A DNA stretch of 64,000 bases from a virus. Below are positions 56,667 to 64,000 of this stretch, piece by piece (the first letter of the stretch is position 1; each line of letters begins with the position of its first letter). The notes below the pieces were generated by a model. That model made no database searches. It was not told the DNA's origin and was given only the letters and a program-made list of their open reading frames with translations. The position numbers were made by a program, and so were the translations under genes. The stretch is taken from positions 62,001 to 126,000 of IMG/VR virus record IMGVR_UViG_3300042453_003743; one strand, 5' to 3'.

Positions 56667-58196
56667 TCAGGCTCTTCTTCTGTTGCGGTCACCCAATACT
56701 GAATTTATTGCTTGAGTCACTGAGGGAGCCCCAATTCTTGCGGGTTGTGAAGCAGGAGCTGCGCCGCCTTGTGGTGTAGTGGTTGGTTGGCCAATTCTTG
56801 CTGGTTGGCTTTGAGGAGAAGTCATTGTTTGGGCTACATTACGAACAAATCCGGGTTGAGCTTGAGTCGTTGATATTTCACCTTGAACAACTTGTTTTCT
56901 GTAGTTTGGATCATTTCTAAAACGATCTAACTCCATCTGTGAAAGGTCAACAGCTCTGTCCAATTTTCCTTCGCGTTGTGCTAACTCTGCGTTTTGTTGT
57001 GCATAACCCCTGTTCATTTGGTCAGCGGTTAAAGCTGTTTCTCTTGCTAATGGAGTAAACCTTCCAGCCGAAGAAGAACTTGCGTATCGGATTGCTAAAG
57101 AACTGTCTTCATTTGAAAGAGCGTTGTAATCTCTCCCAGTCAATTCTTTGAATTCGCCATAAGTCATACTAGTTCCCTGAATGCGTTGGCCTAGTTTTTG
57201 TTGTGCTCGCAAAGCATCTCTTTGAGCATAAAAGTCAGCTGTTTCTTTTTGTTTTTGTTCTATTTCCTTAGCTTGTGCTGTTTGGGTTTGAGATACCAGT
57301 TCGTCCTGTGAACGACCTACAGTGCTAGCAAAAACATTAGCAACTTTTGTGCTTGGTTCTGTTGCTCTATTTCCGCCATCTGGCATTGGCCCCTGTGCTG
57401 CAGATGCCTCGGCTTCAGCACTTTTTGAAATATTTTCTTTGACTCTGGTTTCTAGACCTTTTGATGCATTGGGGCCACTGAGCATGCCTTTAAATAAACT
57501 TAATTCTCCGGCTTCCGAAGATGTCAAAGTTGATGGATCTTTTGCAGACAGTTCTTCCATTCTTTTTGCCATATATGCTGCTTGTTGTGTGTCTGCTTTT
57601 TCTCTTCTTAATGCTGTTAATTTTGCTCTATTTTCCGGAGTATCTGCTGGAAGATTTGGATTTCCATCTCTTCCCATCTCAAGACCGCCCGATACGTTTC
57701 CACCATTTGGCGTCGGTCCTTGTCCTTTTGCCTCTTGCTCTTTATTGTATTGGTAAGCCTCATCTTCTTCTCTTCGTCTTTTTATGTCGGCTTTTGCGGC
57801 ATCTCTGCGAGCTTGTTCTTGGGCATTTCTTTCGCGAGCTCTTTCGTTTCTGGCTTCCGCTTGCGCTTTTTGTCTTGAAACAGCTTCTGGGCTTTGCACA
57901 TATTCTATTAAATTTTTATTAAATGGATTTGAAATATTATTTCTAGTAAAAGCCACGCAAGAAACATCATAACCGCGCCTTTCCTTTTCTAAGGATCCTA
58001 AAATTTCTTTGGCTGCATTAATGGTTTCTGGCTTAGACAGATTGTTCGGCTGTTTAAATAAATTATTTTGTTCTAAAATATTTTTGCTTATATCTTTTAA
58101 GCTAGATTTTTTTTCAGCGGGAACATTGGTTTTGGTATTTCTTGAAAGAAAATTCTTGACTTCCCAATAAAATTGTTTATCTTTTTTGTTATCCAT
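56667..58196 (-). CDS. Gln/Ala-rich coiled-coil virion protein
   Basis: 509 residues with an N-terminal helical part, a charged coiled coil (RNERARERNAQEQARRDAAKAD) and two copies of a QGP-[TM]-P-[ND]-GGN motif, then Gln/Ala-rich helices. CTAAATA late box 11 nt upstream; the next gene starts right after it. Fits an internal or scaffold-like protein. Confidence 0.5.
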   Translation of the reverse strand: MDNKKDKQFYWEVKNFLSRNTKTNVPAEKKSSLKDISKNILEQNNLFKQPNNLSKPETINAAKEILGSLEKERRGYDVSCVAFTRNNISNPFNKNLIEYVQSPEAVSRQKAQAEARNERARERNAQEQARRDAAKADIKRRREEDEAYQYNKEQEAKGQGPTPNGGNVSGGLEMGRDGNPNLPADTPENRAKLTALRREKADTQQAAYMAKRMEELSAKDPSTLTSSEAGELSLFKGMLSGPNASKGLETRVKENISKSAEAEASAAQGPMPDGGNRATEPSTKVANVFASTVGRSQDELVSQTQTAQAKEIEQKQKETADFYAQRDALRAQQKLGQRIQGTSMTYGEFKELTGRDYNALSNEDSSLAIRYASSSSAGRFTPLARETALTADQMNRGYAQQNAELAQREGKLDRAVDLSQMELDRFRNDPNYRKQVVQGEISTTQAQPGFVRNVAQTMTSPQSQPARIGQPTTTPQGGAAPASQPARIGAPSVTQAINSVLGDRNRRRA

Positions 58197-58206
58197 GGCT
58201 GTAAAA

Positions 58207-58226
58207 TATTTAGATTTTCATAAATA
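58207..58226. promoter_or_regulatory. Divergent pair of late promoters
   Basis: CTAAATA on the minus strand (58207-58213) for 58196 and CATAAATA on the plus strand (58219-58226) for 58237, only 5 bp apart. Confidence 0.6.
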
Positions 58227-58236
58227 CTTAAAAGGT

Positions 58237-58734
58237 ATGAAAAAACAGGTTCTCCTGTTAAACCAAGACAACACACCTCTCAATATTATCACTGTCTCAA
58301 AAGCTTTTAAACTTTTGTCAAAAGACAAAGTTTGGATCGATGAAAACAGTCAAGATTATTATGAAGTTGTGTCGGTATCAAAAATTGTTAAAATTCCAAA
58401 AATTTTAATATTAAAATATTACATAAAATTGCCTTATAAAAGAGCAGCACCAAACAGAGTAAATATTTTAAGAAGAGATAATTACTGCTGTCAATATTGT
58501 GGTATTGACCTTTGTCCAAAAACTGCTACTTTAGACCACGTTATCCCAAAATGCAAAGGTGGTGGTTCTACTTGGGTTAATTTAGTCGCAGCTTGCAAGG
58601 ACTGCAATTTACACAAAGGAAATCGCACACCAAAAGAAGCAAAGATGGAACTTAAAAATAAACCAAAAGAACCTTCTTATGGATTCATTTTTGATCATAT
58701 GCTAATTACCTTTAGGAAATCAAATAATGCCTAA
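58237..58734 (+). CDS. HNH endonuclease
   Basis: 165 residues from ATG 58237 with AAAAGG just upstream. The N-terminal half (VLLLNQDNTPLNIITVSKAFKLL) and the C-terminal HNH core (RRDNYCCQYCG, TLDHVIPKCKGG, NLVAACKDCNLHKGNRT) match a cellular-type HNH family widespread in bacteria and phages. Late promoter CATAAATA 10 nt upstream. It may cut during DNA processing or act as a mobile nuclease. Confidence 0.8.
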   Translation: MKKQVLLLNQDNTPLNIITVSKAFKLLSKDKVWIDENSQDYYEVVSVSKIVKIPKILILKYYIKLPYKRAAPNRVNILRRDNYCCQYCGIDLCPKTATLDHVIPKCKGGGSTWVNLVAACKDCNLHKGNRTPKEAKMELKNKPKEPSYGFIFDHMLITFRKSNNA

Positions 58735-59029
58735 TTATTCGTTTAAATGTACATCGTGTGACCATCAATTTGAACTATTTTTAAAAATGAGCGAATGTGA
58801 CAATCCTATTAAAGAAAAATGTCCAAATTGCAAAAAGAAAAAGGTGGAAAAAGATTGGGGCCAGCAAAGAAATTCAATTGGTATGGATATGACTTTGACT
58901 CCAAGCAAGGTAACCGGAACTGCTTGGAAAGAAGTTATAGACAAAATTAAAAACAGCGGGCAAGTTCCAAAACGATTCCACGACAAACTAGACAACTCTG
59001 GCCAACATGCTGGAAGAATAGTTCGTTAA
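58727..59029 (+). CDS. FmdB-type zinc-ribbon protein
   Basis: 100 residues. The N-terminal MPNYSFKCTSCDHQFE...KCPNCKKKKVEKDW is an FmdB-type zinc ribbon (two CxxC). The rest is basic and flexible. Overlaps the HNH gene by 8 bp. It likely acts as a small regulator or adaptor; role unknown. Confidence 0.7.
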   Translation: MPNYSFKCTSCDHQFELFLKMSECDNPIKEKCPNCKKKKVEKDWGQQRNSIGMDMTLTPSKVTGTAWKEVIDKIKNSGQVPKRFHDKLDNSGQHAGRIVR

Positions 59030-59574
59030 ATTTTATTGTTGACCAAATATTTTAAAATATAGTAACTGTCCACTATATCTGTTATAGGATTGGACAAAGT
59101 TTTCTGCCCAAAACTTAACATCAAATTTGTACCAGTCTCTTTGCTGAAGGACTCGTACATTAGCCCTTTATCAGCGTTACCTTTGCCTGTGGCGTGTTTC
59201 TTTGCTTTAGATGGCTCTACGACCGTCAGAGGAATGCCAGCCTTATAGAGCTTATGCTTAAAGATACCCATGTTTTCGGCCAAATGAAAAATTCGACCCT
59301 GAGAACCATAAGAATACCCTTCAATGGCCACATCCGCAGCCCCAATACATAAATTTATAGCCCAGTCTGATATGCTGTCAAATCGGTCCACATCTGCAAC
59401 ATAATCTTGAAAACTTTCACCAGTTACATTTGGCAGAATTTTGTCTGCGTATTTTTTGGTATTTGTCAAATAATAGAAAAAGCAATTATCAAACTTAAAT
59501 GGCTTTCTCTCATCATAAAGACAGAGGCATGGGCACGTTATTGAATAATCTACACCTATTAACATGTGGAACAT
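59026..59574 (-). CDS. RuvC-like Holliday junction resolvase
   Basis: 182 residues with RNase H-fold acidic residues: LIGVDYSITCPCLCLYD (first Asp), VAIEGYSYGSQG (Glu), KAKKHATGKGNADK and NPITDIVDSYYILKYL (last Asp). This is the phage RuvC/poxvirus-A22-like arrangement. AATAAATA late box 3 nt upstream, consistent with resolving branched DNA before packaging. Confidence 0.75.
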   Translation of the reverse strand: MFHMLIGVDYSITCPCLCLYDERKPFKFDNCFFYYLTNTKKYADKILPNVTGESFQDYVADVDRFDSISDWAINLCIGAADVAIEGYSYGSQGRIFHLAENMGIFKHKLYKAGIPLTVVEPSKAKKHATGKGNADKGLMYESFSKETGTNLMLSFGQKTLSNPITDIVDSYYILKYLVNNKI

Positions 59575-59580
59575 AGATAT

Positions 59581-60384
59581 TTATTCTTCATACCAAGGCC
59601 AATCGCAGAACTTGGATTTCATAATATTATCTATCCACTTATAATAGTGACAAACTTTCATTGCTCCATTGTCAATTACACTTCCGGAATCTGGATCTAC
59701 TCCAAAGAAAGATATGATGCCAGCCAACTTTCCGGAATCTTCAAATATTCCTCCCCCAGAATCGCCATAATAGACTGAACCGTTTAGGGCAAGCATTCGC
59801 ATGACTTGACCCCCATCTTCGATCAAAGAGCCGTAGTAGCGCATTATGCCCTTCTCGCTCACCTTCTTGTAGCCAAGACTCCAACCCACTGTAATCAATT
59901 CTTCCCCCGGAATCAGATCCCAAGTTTTTTGTGAAAGTTCTGCCGGTGGTTCGTAGCAATCTCCATCAAGAATGCAAAGAACAATATCGTTCATTGGAAA
60001 CCCAGGAACGTAAGGACTTGCTCTATGAACTTCGGAGATTCTTAAAAACTGACCGCCATGAGTCCAAAAATATTTTGGAGGGTCTTCGGATAATGCAAAA
60101 CAATGTTGTGCACTTAGTATTGCATTTCTATGAATAAGAACCGCAGATCCAATTACATCGCCTGATTGAGATACAAGAGCACCTACACAGGAGTAGCGGT
60201 CGTCCTCAGCGAGTCCGATGGAATCGTACTTCGAAGAATCCAATAAGAACGCGGGGACTTCCGCTACCCCTTGTGTTTGTTCGGGTACTTGCTCAGATTC
60301 AACTTGTTTTGGAGGAGACGATAGCGAATTGCAAGCAGTGCTTGTCGCCATCACAAATGCGAGGATTGCGGCCCTCAGCAACAT
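59581..60384 (-). CDS. Trypsin-like serine protease, lipoprotein
   Basis: 267 residues from ATG 60384. Signal peptide MLLRAAILAFVMATSTAC with a lipobox-like cysteine at residue 18. Catalytic triad: SAQHC (His), MNDIVLC (Asp), YYGDSGGGIF (Ser). CTAAATA late promoter 8 nt upstream, so it is a phage late gene. A membrane-bound protease could act in host surface change or superinfection exclusion; signal peptide and late promoter are seen, role is inferred. Confidence 0.75.
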   Translation of the reverse strand: MLLRAAILAFVMATSTACNSLSSPPKQVESEQVPEQTQGVAEVPAFLLDSSKYDSIGLAEDDRYSCVGALVSQSGDVIGSAVLIHRNAILSAQHCFALSEDPPKYFWTHGGQFLRISEVHRASPYVPGFPMNDIVLCILDGDCYEPPAELSQKTWDLIPGEELITVGWSLGYKKVSEKGIMRYYGSLIEDGGQVMRMLALNGSVYYGDSGGGIFEDSGKLAGIISFFGVDPDSGSVIDNGAMKVCHYYKWIDNIMKSKFCDWPWYEE

Positions 60385-60404
60385 GGCAAAAATATTTAGA
60401 ATAA

Positions 60405-60430
60405 AAAACCCCATTTCGGGGGAGAAATTT
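60405..60430 (-). terminator. Intrinsic terminator
   Basis: CCCC-gaaat-GGGG hairpin with TTTTTTATT on the minus strand ends the HNH gene upstream of it. Confidence 0.7.
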
Positions 60431-60440
60431 TTTAATTTTT

Positions 60441-60776
60441 TTATTTTGTTTTTGTATAGTGCGCTTCAAAATGACAATTTGCACACAATAAATCACATTT
60501 ATCTAATTCATGTTTACATTTTTCCCAAGAATGCGGTCTTCCATTCCATGATAGTGCAAAATCTTTTTTACTTGGATCTTTATGATGAAACTGGAGTGCT
60601 GCATTGCATTTATTATAACCACATTTTGAACATTTGCCACCTTTATAATCAATACACTTTTGTTTTTTTCTTTGTCTAAATGCGGTCACATTACATGAAT
60701 TGCATACAGTTTTTCTATGACCATTTGTACGATTATATTCATAACTTTTATTGCAACGAGTACAGGTAGTATTCAT
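60441..60776 (-). CDS. HNH endonuclease (endonuclease VII-like)
   Basis: 111 residues from ATG 60776 with CTAAATA late box 5 nt upstream. Zinc knuckles CTRCN, CNSCN, CSKCG, CANCH and the FHHKDP histidine pair fit endonuclease VII-like HNH nucleases. Very basic. Could be a homing nuclease or a resolvase. Confidence 0.7.
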   Translation of the reverse strand: MNTTCTRCNKSYEYNRTNGHRKTVCNSCNVTAFRQRKKQKCIDYKGGKCSKCGYNKCNAALQFHHKDPSKKDFALSWNGRPHSWEKCKHELDKCDLLCANCHFEAHYTKTK

Positions 60777-60819
60777 ACTATTATTTAGTATTAGCACTAC
60801 CTGTACTACCGTTATTTAA

Positions 60820-60892
60820 CTCCTCGGGTTGGGATCGAACCAACGACACTTCGCTTAACAGGCGAACGCTTCTACCACTGAGCTACCGAGGA
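60820..60892 (-). tRNA. tRNA-Asn (GTT)
   Basis: Acceptor TCCTCGG/CCGAGGA, anticodon loop CTGTTAA, T arm GTTGG-TTCGATC-CCAAC. Minus strand, downstream of the ribonucleotide reductase gene. Confidence 0.85.
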
Positions 60893-60900
60893 GTGAAGAA

Positions 60901-62790
60901 TCAGACTATCTGGCAACCGCCAGCACTGCAGGCAAATTCCTTTGCCGACTCAGTATTGTCTTCTGCCTCGTATTTAGACAGCTCCTTAAAGTTAACTTTA
61001 ACCTTTGGATGTGCCGAATACGTTGCAGAATCAATTTGCTCAAATGGAGCCTGAGCGTATGTGTGATTGTCGCCACCGGGAAGGAACGAGATGCCAGTAG
61101 CAACATCAAAGTTCTCCCAGAGCCAGTTACCGACTTCAAGGAACTCGGAGTCCTTGTAGTTGACTGTAATTGATGGCTTGTGTTGACAATAATGTTCCTG
61201 ATAAGTCTTCCATAGATCCAAGTGATCCAATGCACGGAGATCTTCGGTAGTAACTGTACCTCTTGGAGCCTTCATTGCAAAAGTGAAGACTGCTGTGTTA
61301 GCAGGATTGATCACATCATCTTCGCAAGGAACGCCTTGATCCTTCATGAGATTATAAATTGGATCTTTCTTGTCAATGCGAATTCTACGATAATAATGTT
61401 CTGCATAACGTGGGTGTAGACCCGAAGCCGAATCAACCAAGCAAGAAGTGGTTCCCTCTGGCTTGACGCATGTGATGGACTTGCTTGGGTTGATACCGAG
61501 CTTTTCTGCCCACTTCATGTTAGTTGCGGTTGCATGATCTCGTAGAGTCTCAAGAAGACGAACTAACTTAGGCTTGCCTTCCAATCCACTGGTCAACTTG
61601 TTGTCGTAGATACCAGTCATGCTGACTCCGAGAAGTCTTTCTTCTTCGCAGTTCTTCTTCCATTCTGGACGAAGATAAGGGAAGTTTGTGAACGTAGACT
61701 GAACTGTACCTATGATTGTAGCAATCTCAATCTTCTTCTTGAGGCTTGCTGCAGTGTCATCGGGACGAACGACAACAGTGGAAAGGTTGCAGAACTCAAA
61801 TGGCTTCAGAATGATCTCCGAGCATGGATTTGTTCCATACTCACAATTCTCATCGCGACCCCACTTGGCTGCTTGCTCTTGAAGAGCCTTACGATTGATC
61901 ATGCCACGCTCACCGCTGTGGCTGTTGTATAGAGATGTCCACTCCTCAAGGAACTGGCCCATCGGAGGACGGCCACGGTATACCGCTGAGTTGTTTGCGT
62001 ATGAACGGAAGCCTGCTTGCTCCCACCATGCACCACTCTTGCACAATGCCATTTCACGATCAGAAAGATCGCTCAGAGAAATCATGGCAGAACGACGAAC
62101 TCCACCGACGATAACTGCGTTTGCAATGGCACAGCAGATGTCGTGGCACTCAAGAGCAGTCAAACGACGGCCCTGTGCGTTGTAGAAAACCTTGACAATA
62201 AACTTGAACAAATTGTCAAGCGGAGCAGGACCGCTTGCGCGACCACCGAATGTCTTGAGTCTTGCTCCAGCAGGACGAATCTTGCTCAAGTCCCATTTGA
62301 CATGGCGACCAGAATACAGGTGATCCATAAGGAACTTGACTGCATTGCCCCAACCTTCCTTGGAGTCTTCAACAACATAGGTGATGTTAAATGCCTTCTC
62401 AATTTTGTTTGCAACTTGAGGAAGTTTGTCTGTGTATTGATGCTCAACAGAATAACCGACACCAGTGCCATTCATCAGAACAACGAACAACTCTGCAAAC
62501 GAATCTAAAGAATCAATTGGAAGATAGGAGCAGTTGTAAAGGCAAGTGTTGTCATGATCCAGTGCAGGGCCAGCGGTCATTAGACTACGCATGGACGGAA
62601 GAACCTCTAGGTTAAGAATGGCATCCTTTACATCAGGACGCTCTGCAAGCTGTGGAACTTTACCAGTAAAATATTTCCACCAACGGTCAACACACTCCTC
62701 CCAAGACTCGCGTCGGTTTTGCTCCGGAAGCCAACGAGAATACCGCGAGATAAAAATAAACGATTGAAATGGTGATAAAATTTCTGCCAT
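60901..62790 (-). CDS. nrdJ: Class II (adenosylcobalamin) ribonucleotide reductase
   Basis: 629 residues. NTCLYNCSYLPIDS (first redox Cys), MNGTGVGYSVE, NPCSEIILKPFEFCNLSTVV (active-site Cys and Glu), VKPEGTTSCLVDSASG and a C-terminal CSAGGCQIV pair fit monomeric ribonucleoside-triphosphate reductase. Shorter than the Lactobacillus enzyme (near 740). It needs adenosylcobalamin, so the host must have or import B12. CTAAGGAGT ribosome-binding site precedes the ATG. Works with ThyX downstream in dNTP supply. Confidence 0.9.
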   Translation of the reverse strand: MAEILSPFQSFIFISRYSRWLPEQNRRESWEECVDRWWKYFTGKVPQLAERPDVKDAILNLEVLPSMRSLMTAGPALDHDNTCLYNCSYLPIDSLDSFAELFVVLMNGTGVGYSVEHQYTDKLPQVANKIEKAFNITYVVEDSKEGWGNAVKFLMDHLYSGRHVKWDLSKIRPAGARLKTFGGRASGPAPLDNLFKFIVKVFYNAQGRRLTALECHDICCAIANAVIVGGVRRSAMISLSDLSDREMALCKSGAWWEQAGFRSYANNSAVYRGRPPMGQFLEEWTSLYNSHSGERGMINRKALQEQAAKWGRDENCEYGTNPCSEIILKPFEFCNLSTVVVRPDDTAASLKKKIEIATIIGTVQSTFTNFPYLRPEWKKNCEEERLLGVSMTGIYDNKLTSGLEGKPKLVRLLETLRDHATATNMKWAEKLGINPSKSITCVKPEGTTSCLVDSASGLHPRYAEHYYRRIRIDKKDPIYNLMKDQGVPCEDDVINPANTAVFTFAMKAPRGTVTTEDLRALDHLDLWKTYQEHYCQHKPSITVNYKDSEFLEVGNWLWENFDVATGISFLPGGDNHTYAQAPFEQIDSATYSAHPKVKVNFKELSKYEAEDNTESAKEFACSAGGCQIV

Positions 62791-62803
62791 AATACCCTAC
62801 TCC

Positions 62804-63628
62804 TTAGTTGGTGATCTTATTTAGATTCTGTATCTTATTGTCTTTTTTATATTTTTCAAGCATTAGTTCGTATGAATTACTTTCGTCTATTATAGAATAA
62901 TAATTTACAAATCCATACATTTTTTCATTACATATATACTGATCTATTTCATTTTTTCTTGCTATATTTGAAAATATTACAAACTCATAATGATGGTTGC
63001 CCCAGTAGTCTGATGTATATGATAATTTATTTAAAAAATTACAATCAATCAAATATGTGCAGTGAACCAGAGGAACTTTAAAAGTTCCCTTTAAATTTTC
63101 TCGTCTCCAAATAGCAACAGCCATCGGTGAATCTTTGTGGTATCCATTTTCAGTAGTAGCACAGAAATAATTTGAATACAAACAAGACTCGTTATAAACT
63201 TTAATAAATGGGGCAACTATTGGTTTTTTTAATTGTATTAAATCTTTTAAAGTATCCTTGCAAACCCAATTATCTGTATCCATCACAAAGTAGTAATCCG
63301 TTTTTTCTAAACGACAAATGTCTAAACTTCTGTTTCTGACTTTTGCCATTTTTTTCAAACGAACAGAGCCGTTGTCAGACCAATCCAAACCCTTTATTAC
63401 ATTTGGATCATCTTCACATTTTTCAAAAATAATATTTTTATATTTTTTATAATTTTTTGAAATCCAATCAGACAAGTAGTTTACGCTATCATCATCATTA
63501 TTATTAGTGTTTATGTAAATGGTAATTAATTTTTTATCATAATCCATTTCTTCTAAACATCTAAAATAATTTGGTAAAAATTTTAAATGATTGCGAGTTA
63601 AAATTGAAAAAAAAATAGTTTTATCCAT
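62804..63628 (-). CDS. GT-A fold glycosyltransferase
   Basis: 274 residues. KTIFFSILTRNHLKFLPNYF (nucleotide-sugar site), DYYFVMDTDNWVCKD (D-x-D metal site near residue 115) and KPIVAPFIKVYN resemble GT2-like or procollagen-glucosyl-type transferases. It overlaps thyX by 8 bp. It may modify phage proteins or modified DNA bases; acceptor unknown. Confidence 0.65.
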   Translation of the reverse strand: MDKTIFFSILTRNHLKFLPNYFRCLEEMDYDKKLITIYINTNNNDDDSVNYLSDWISKNYKKYKNIIFEKCEDDPNVIKGLDWSDNGSVRLKKMAKVRNRSLDICRLEKTDYYFVMDTDNWVCKDTLKDLIQLKKPIVAPFIKVYNESCLYSNYFCATTENGYHKDSPMAVAIWRRENLKGTFKVPLVHCTYLIDCNFLNKLSYTSDYWGNHHYEFVIFSNIARKNEIDQYICNEKMYGFVNYYSIIDESNSYELMLEKYKKDNKIQNLNKITN

Positions 63629-64000
63629 TTTTAGTCAAAGTTTTCCACGAAACTGAAAAAATTGGGTCAATTATTTTATCAATTGCTTCAGCGTACTTTT
63701 GAATTTCCCACTGTGCGTGAGCATCAATTCTCAAATTGTAAACTCTAGCAAATGCGTAGAGAGAACCAGTCCACACAAATTCTGTATAAGTCCCTTGTGG
63801 GAGAATTGATCTTGCCTGTTCGGGCGCAACACCATCAGTCAAAAGCCGATTGTATAGATCAACACATTCTTTTGCAATACCATCGTATTCTTGTCTCAAT
63901 CTAATGCAAAGATCCATATCTTCAATTGCACCGCTGCTACCTTGTTTGGCCCCATCAGTAGGTGCGTTTCTCCACAATGGAGTATAAATCTCTGGCTCAA
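63621..64000 (-). CDS. thyX: Flavin-dependent thymidylate synthase (partial, 5' end outside)
   Basis: Partial, C-terminal part; the frame stays open to the window edge. GAKQGSSG, then ARSILPQGTYTEFVWTGSLYAFARVYNLR and AHAQWEIQKYAEAI are ThyX signatures (key R-x-x-L-P-x-x-x-Y-T and the Q-W-E-I segment). It makes dTMP with FADH2 and methylene-tetrahydrofolate. Adjacent ribonucleotide reductase completes dTTP supply. Confidence 0.9.
   Translation of the reverse strand, partial: EPEIYTPLWRNAPTDGAKQGSSGAIEDMDLCIRLRQEYDGIAKECVDLYNRLLTDGVAPEQARSILPQGTYTEFVWTGSLYAFARVYNLRIDAHAQWEIQKYAEAIDKIIDPIFSVSWKTLTKNG

Noticed and set aside
1-64000. CRISPR arrays, insertion sequences or integrase
   Set aside because: No regularly spaced direct repeats, transposase or integrase motifs were seen.

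Overview
The window looks like part of a large double-stranded DNA tailed phage of the T4 superfamily, probably infecting an aquatic bacterium. Supporting signs are T4-type late promoters (TATAAATA and close variants) in front of structural genes, T4-style capsid-targeting N-termini, ten tRNAs, phage nucleotide metabolism (GMP reductase, class II ribonucleotide reductase, ThyX, a deaminase-like protein), a RuvC-like resolvase and a GroES-like protein. No ribosomal or other cellular housekeeping operon is present. The host is not shown directly. A split, circularly permuted tmRNA hints at an alphaproteobacterium, cyanobacterium or related lineage, because such genes are known there.

Layout. 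0-18.9 kb is AT-rich: virion surface proteins (68-2357; 4728-10528, including a 1285-residue cysteine-rich protein with collagen-like repeats), a carbohydrate trio (GT25-like, TPR, GH130-like), GMP reductase and virion-associated candidates. 19.1-31.9 kb is a clearly GC-rich island of about 25 small genes, four tRNAs and a MoxR ATPase/VWA pair. Nearly every gene there has its own near-consensus TTGACA-N17-TANNNT promoter whose -10 box lies exactly 6 nt before the ATG, which predicts leaderless mRNAs. The island also carries 12 copies of an extended promoter element, an AGTCCGATAAC motif and a duplicated three-hairpin RNA module. 32.2-37.5 kb holds two predicted capsid-packaged enzymes and many small genes with tRNAs, a SpoU methyltransferase and a GroES-like protein. 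37.5-58.2 kb is AT-rich and mostly encodes predicted head or internal virion proteins, with the tmRNA and tRNA-Tyr at 39.3-39.8 kb. 58.2-64 kb holds nucleases, a lipoprotein serine protease, tRNA-Asn, ribonucleotide reductase, a glycosyltransferase and the 3' part of thyX.

How it fits together (inference). The island is probably the early, host-takeover region: host sigma70 promoters, GC-rich codons and leaderless starts. Late genes use a T4-like late promoter, are AT-rich, and would benefit from the phage tRNAs, which mostly read A-ending codons. Several tRNAs are followed within 2-5 nt by an ATG, so tRNA 3' processing would also create near-leaderless mRNAs. The tmRNA suggests a further interest in translation control. 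Many late proteins have short N-termini ending in an LNE-like site, as expected for cleavage by a T4 gp21-type prohead protease, so a large set of enzymes and internal proteins may be packed in the head and injected.
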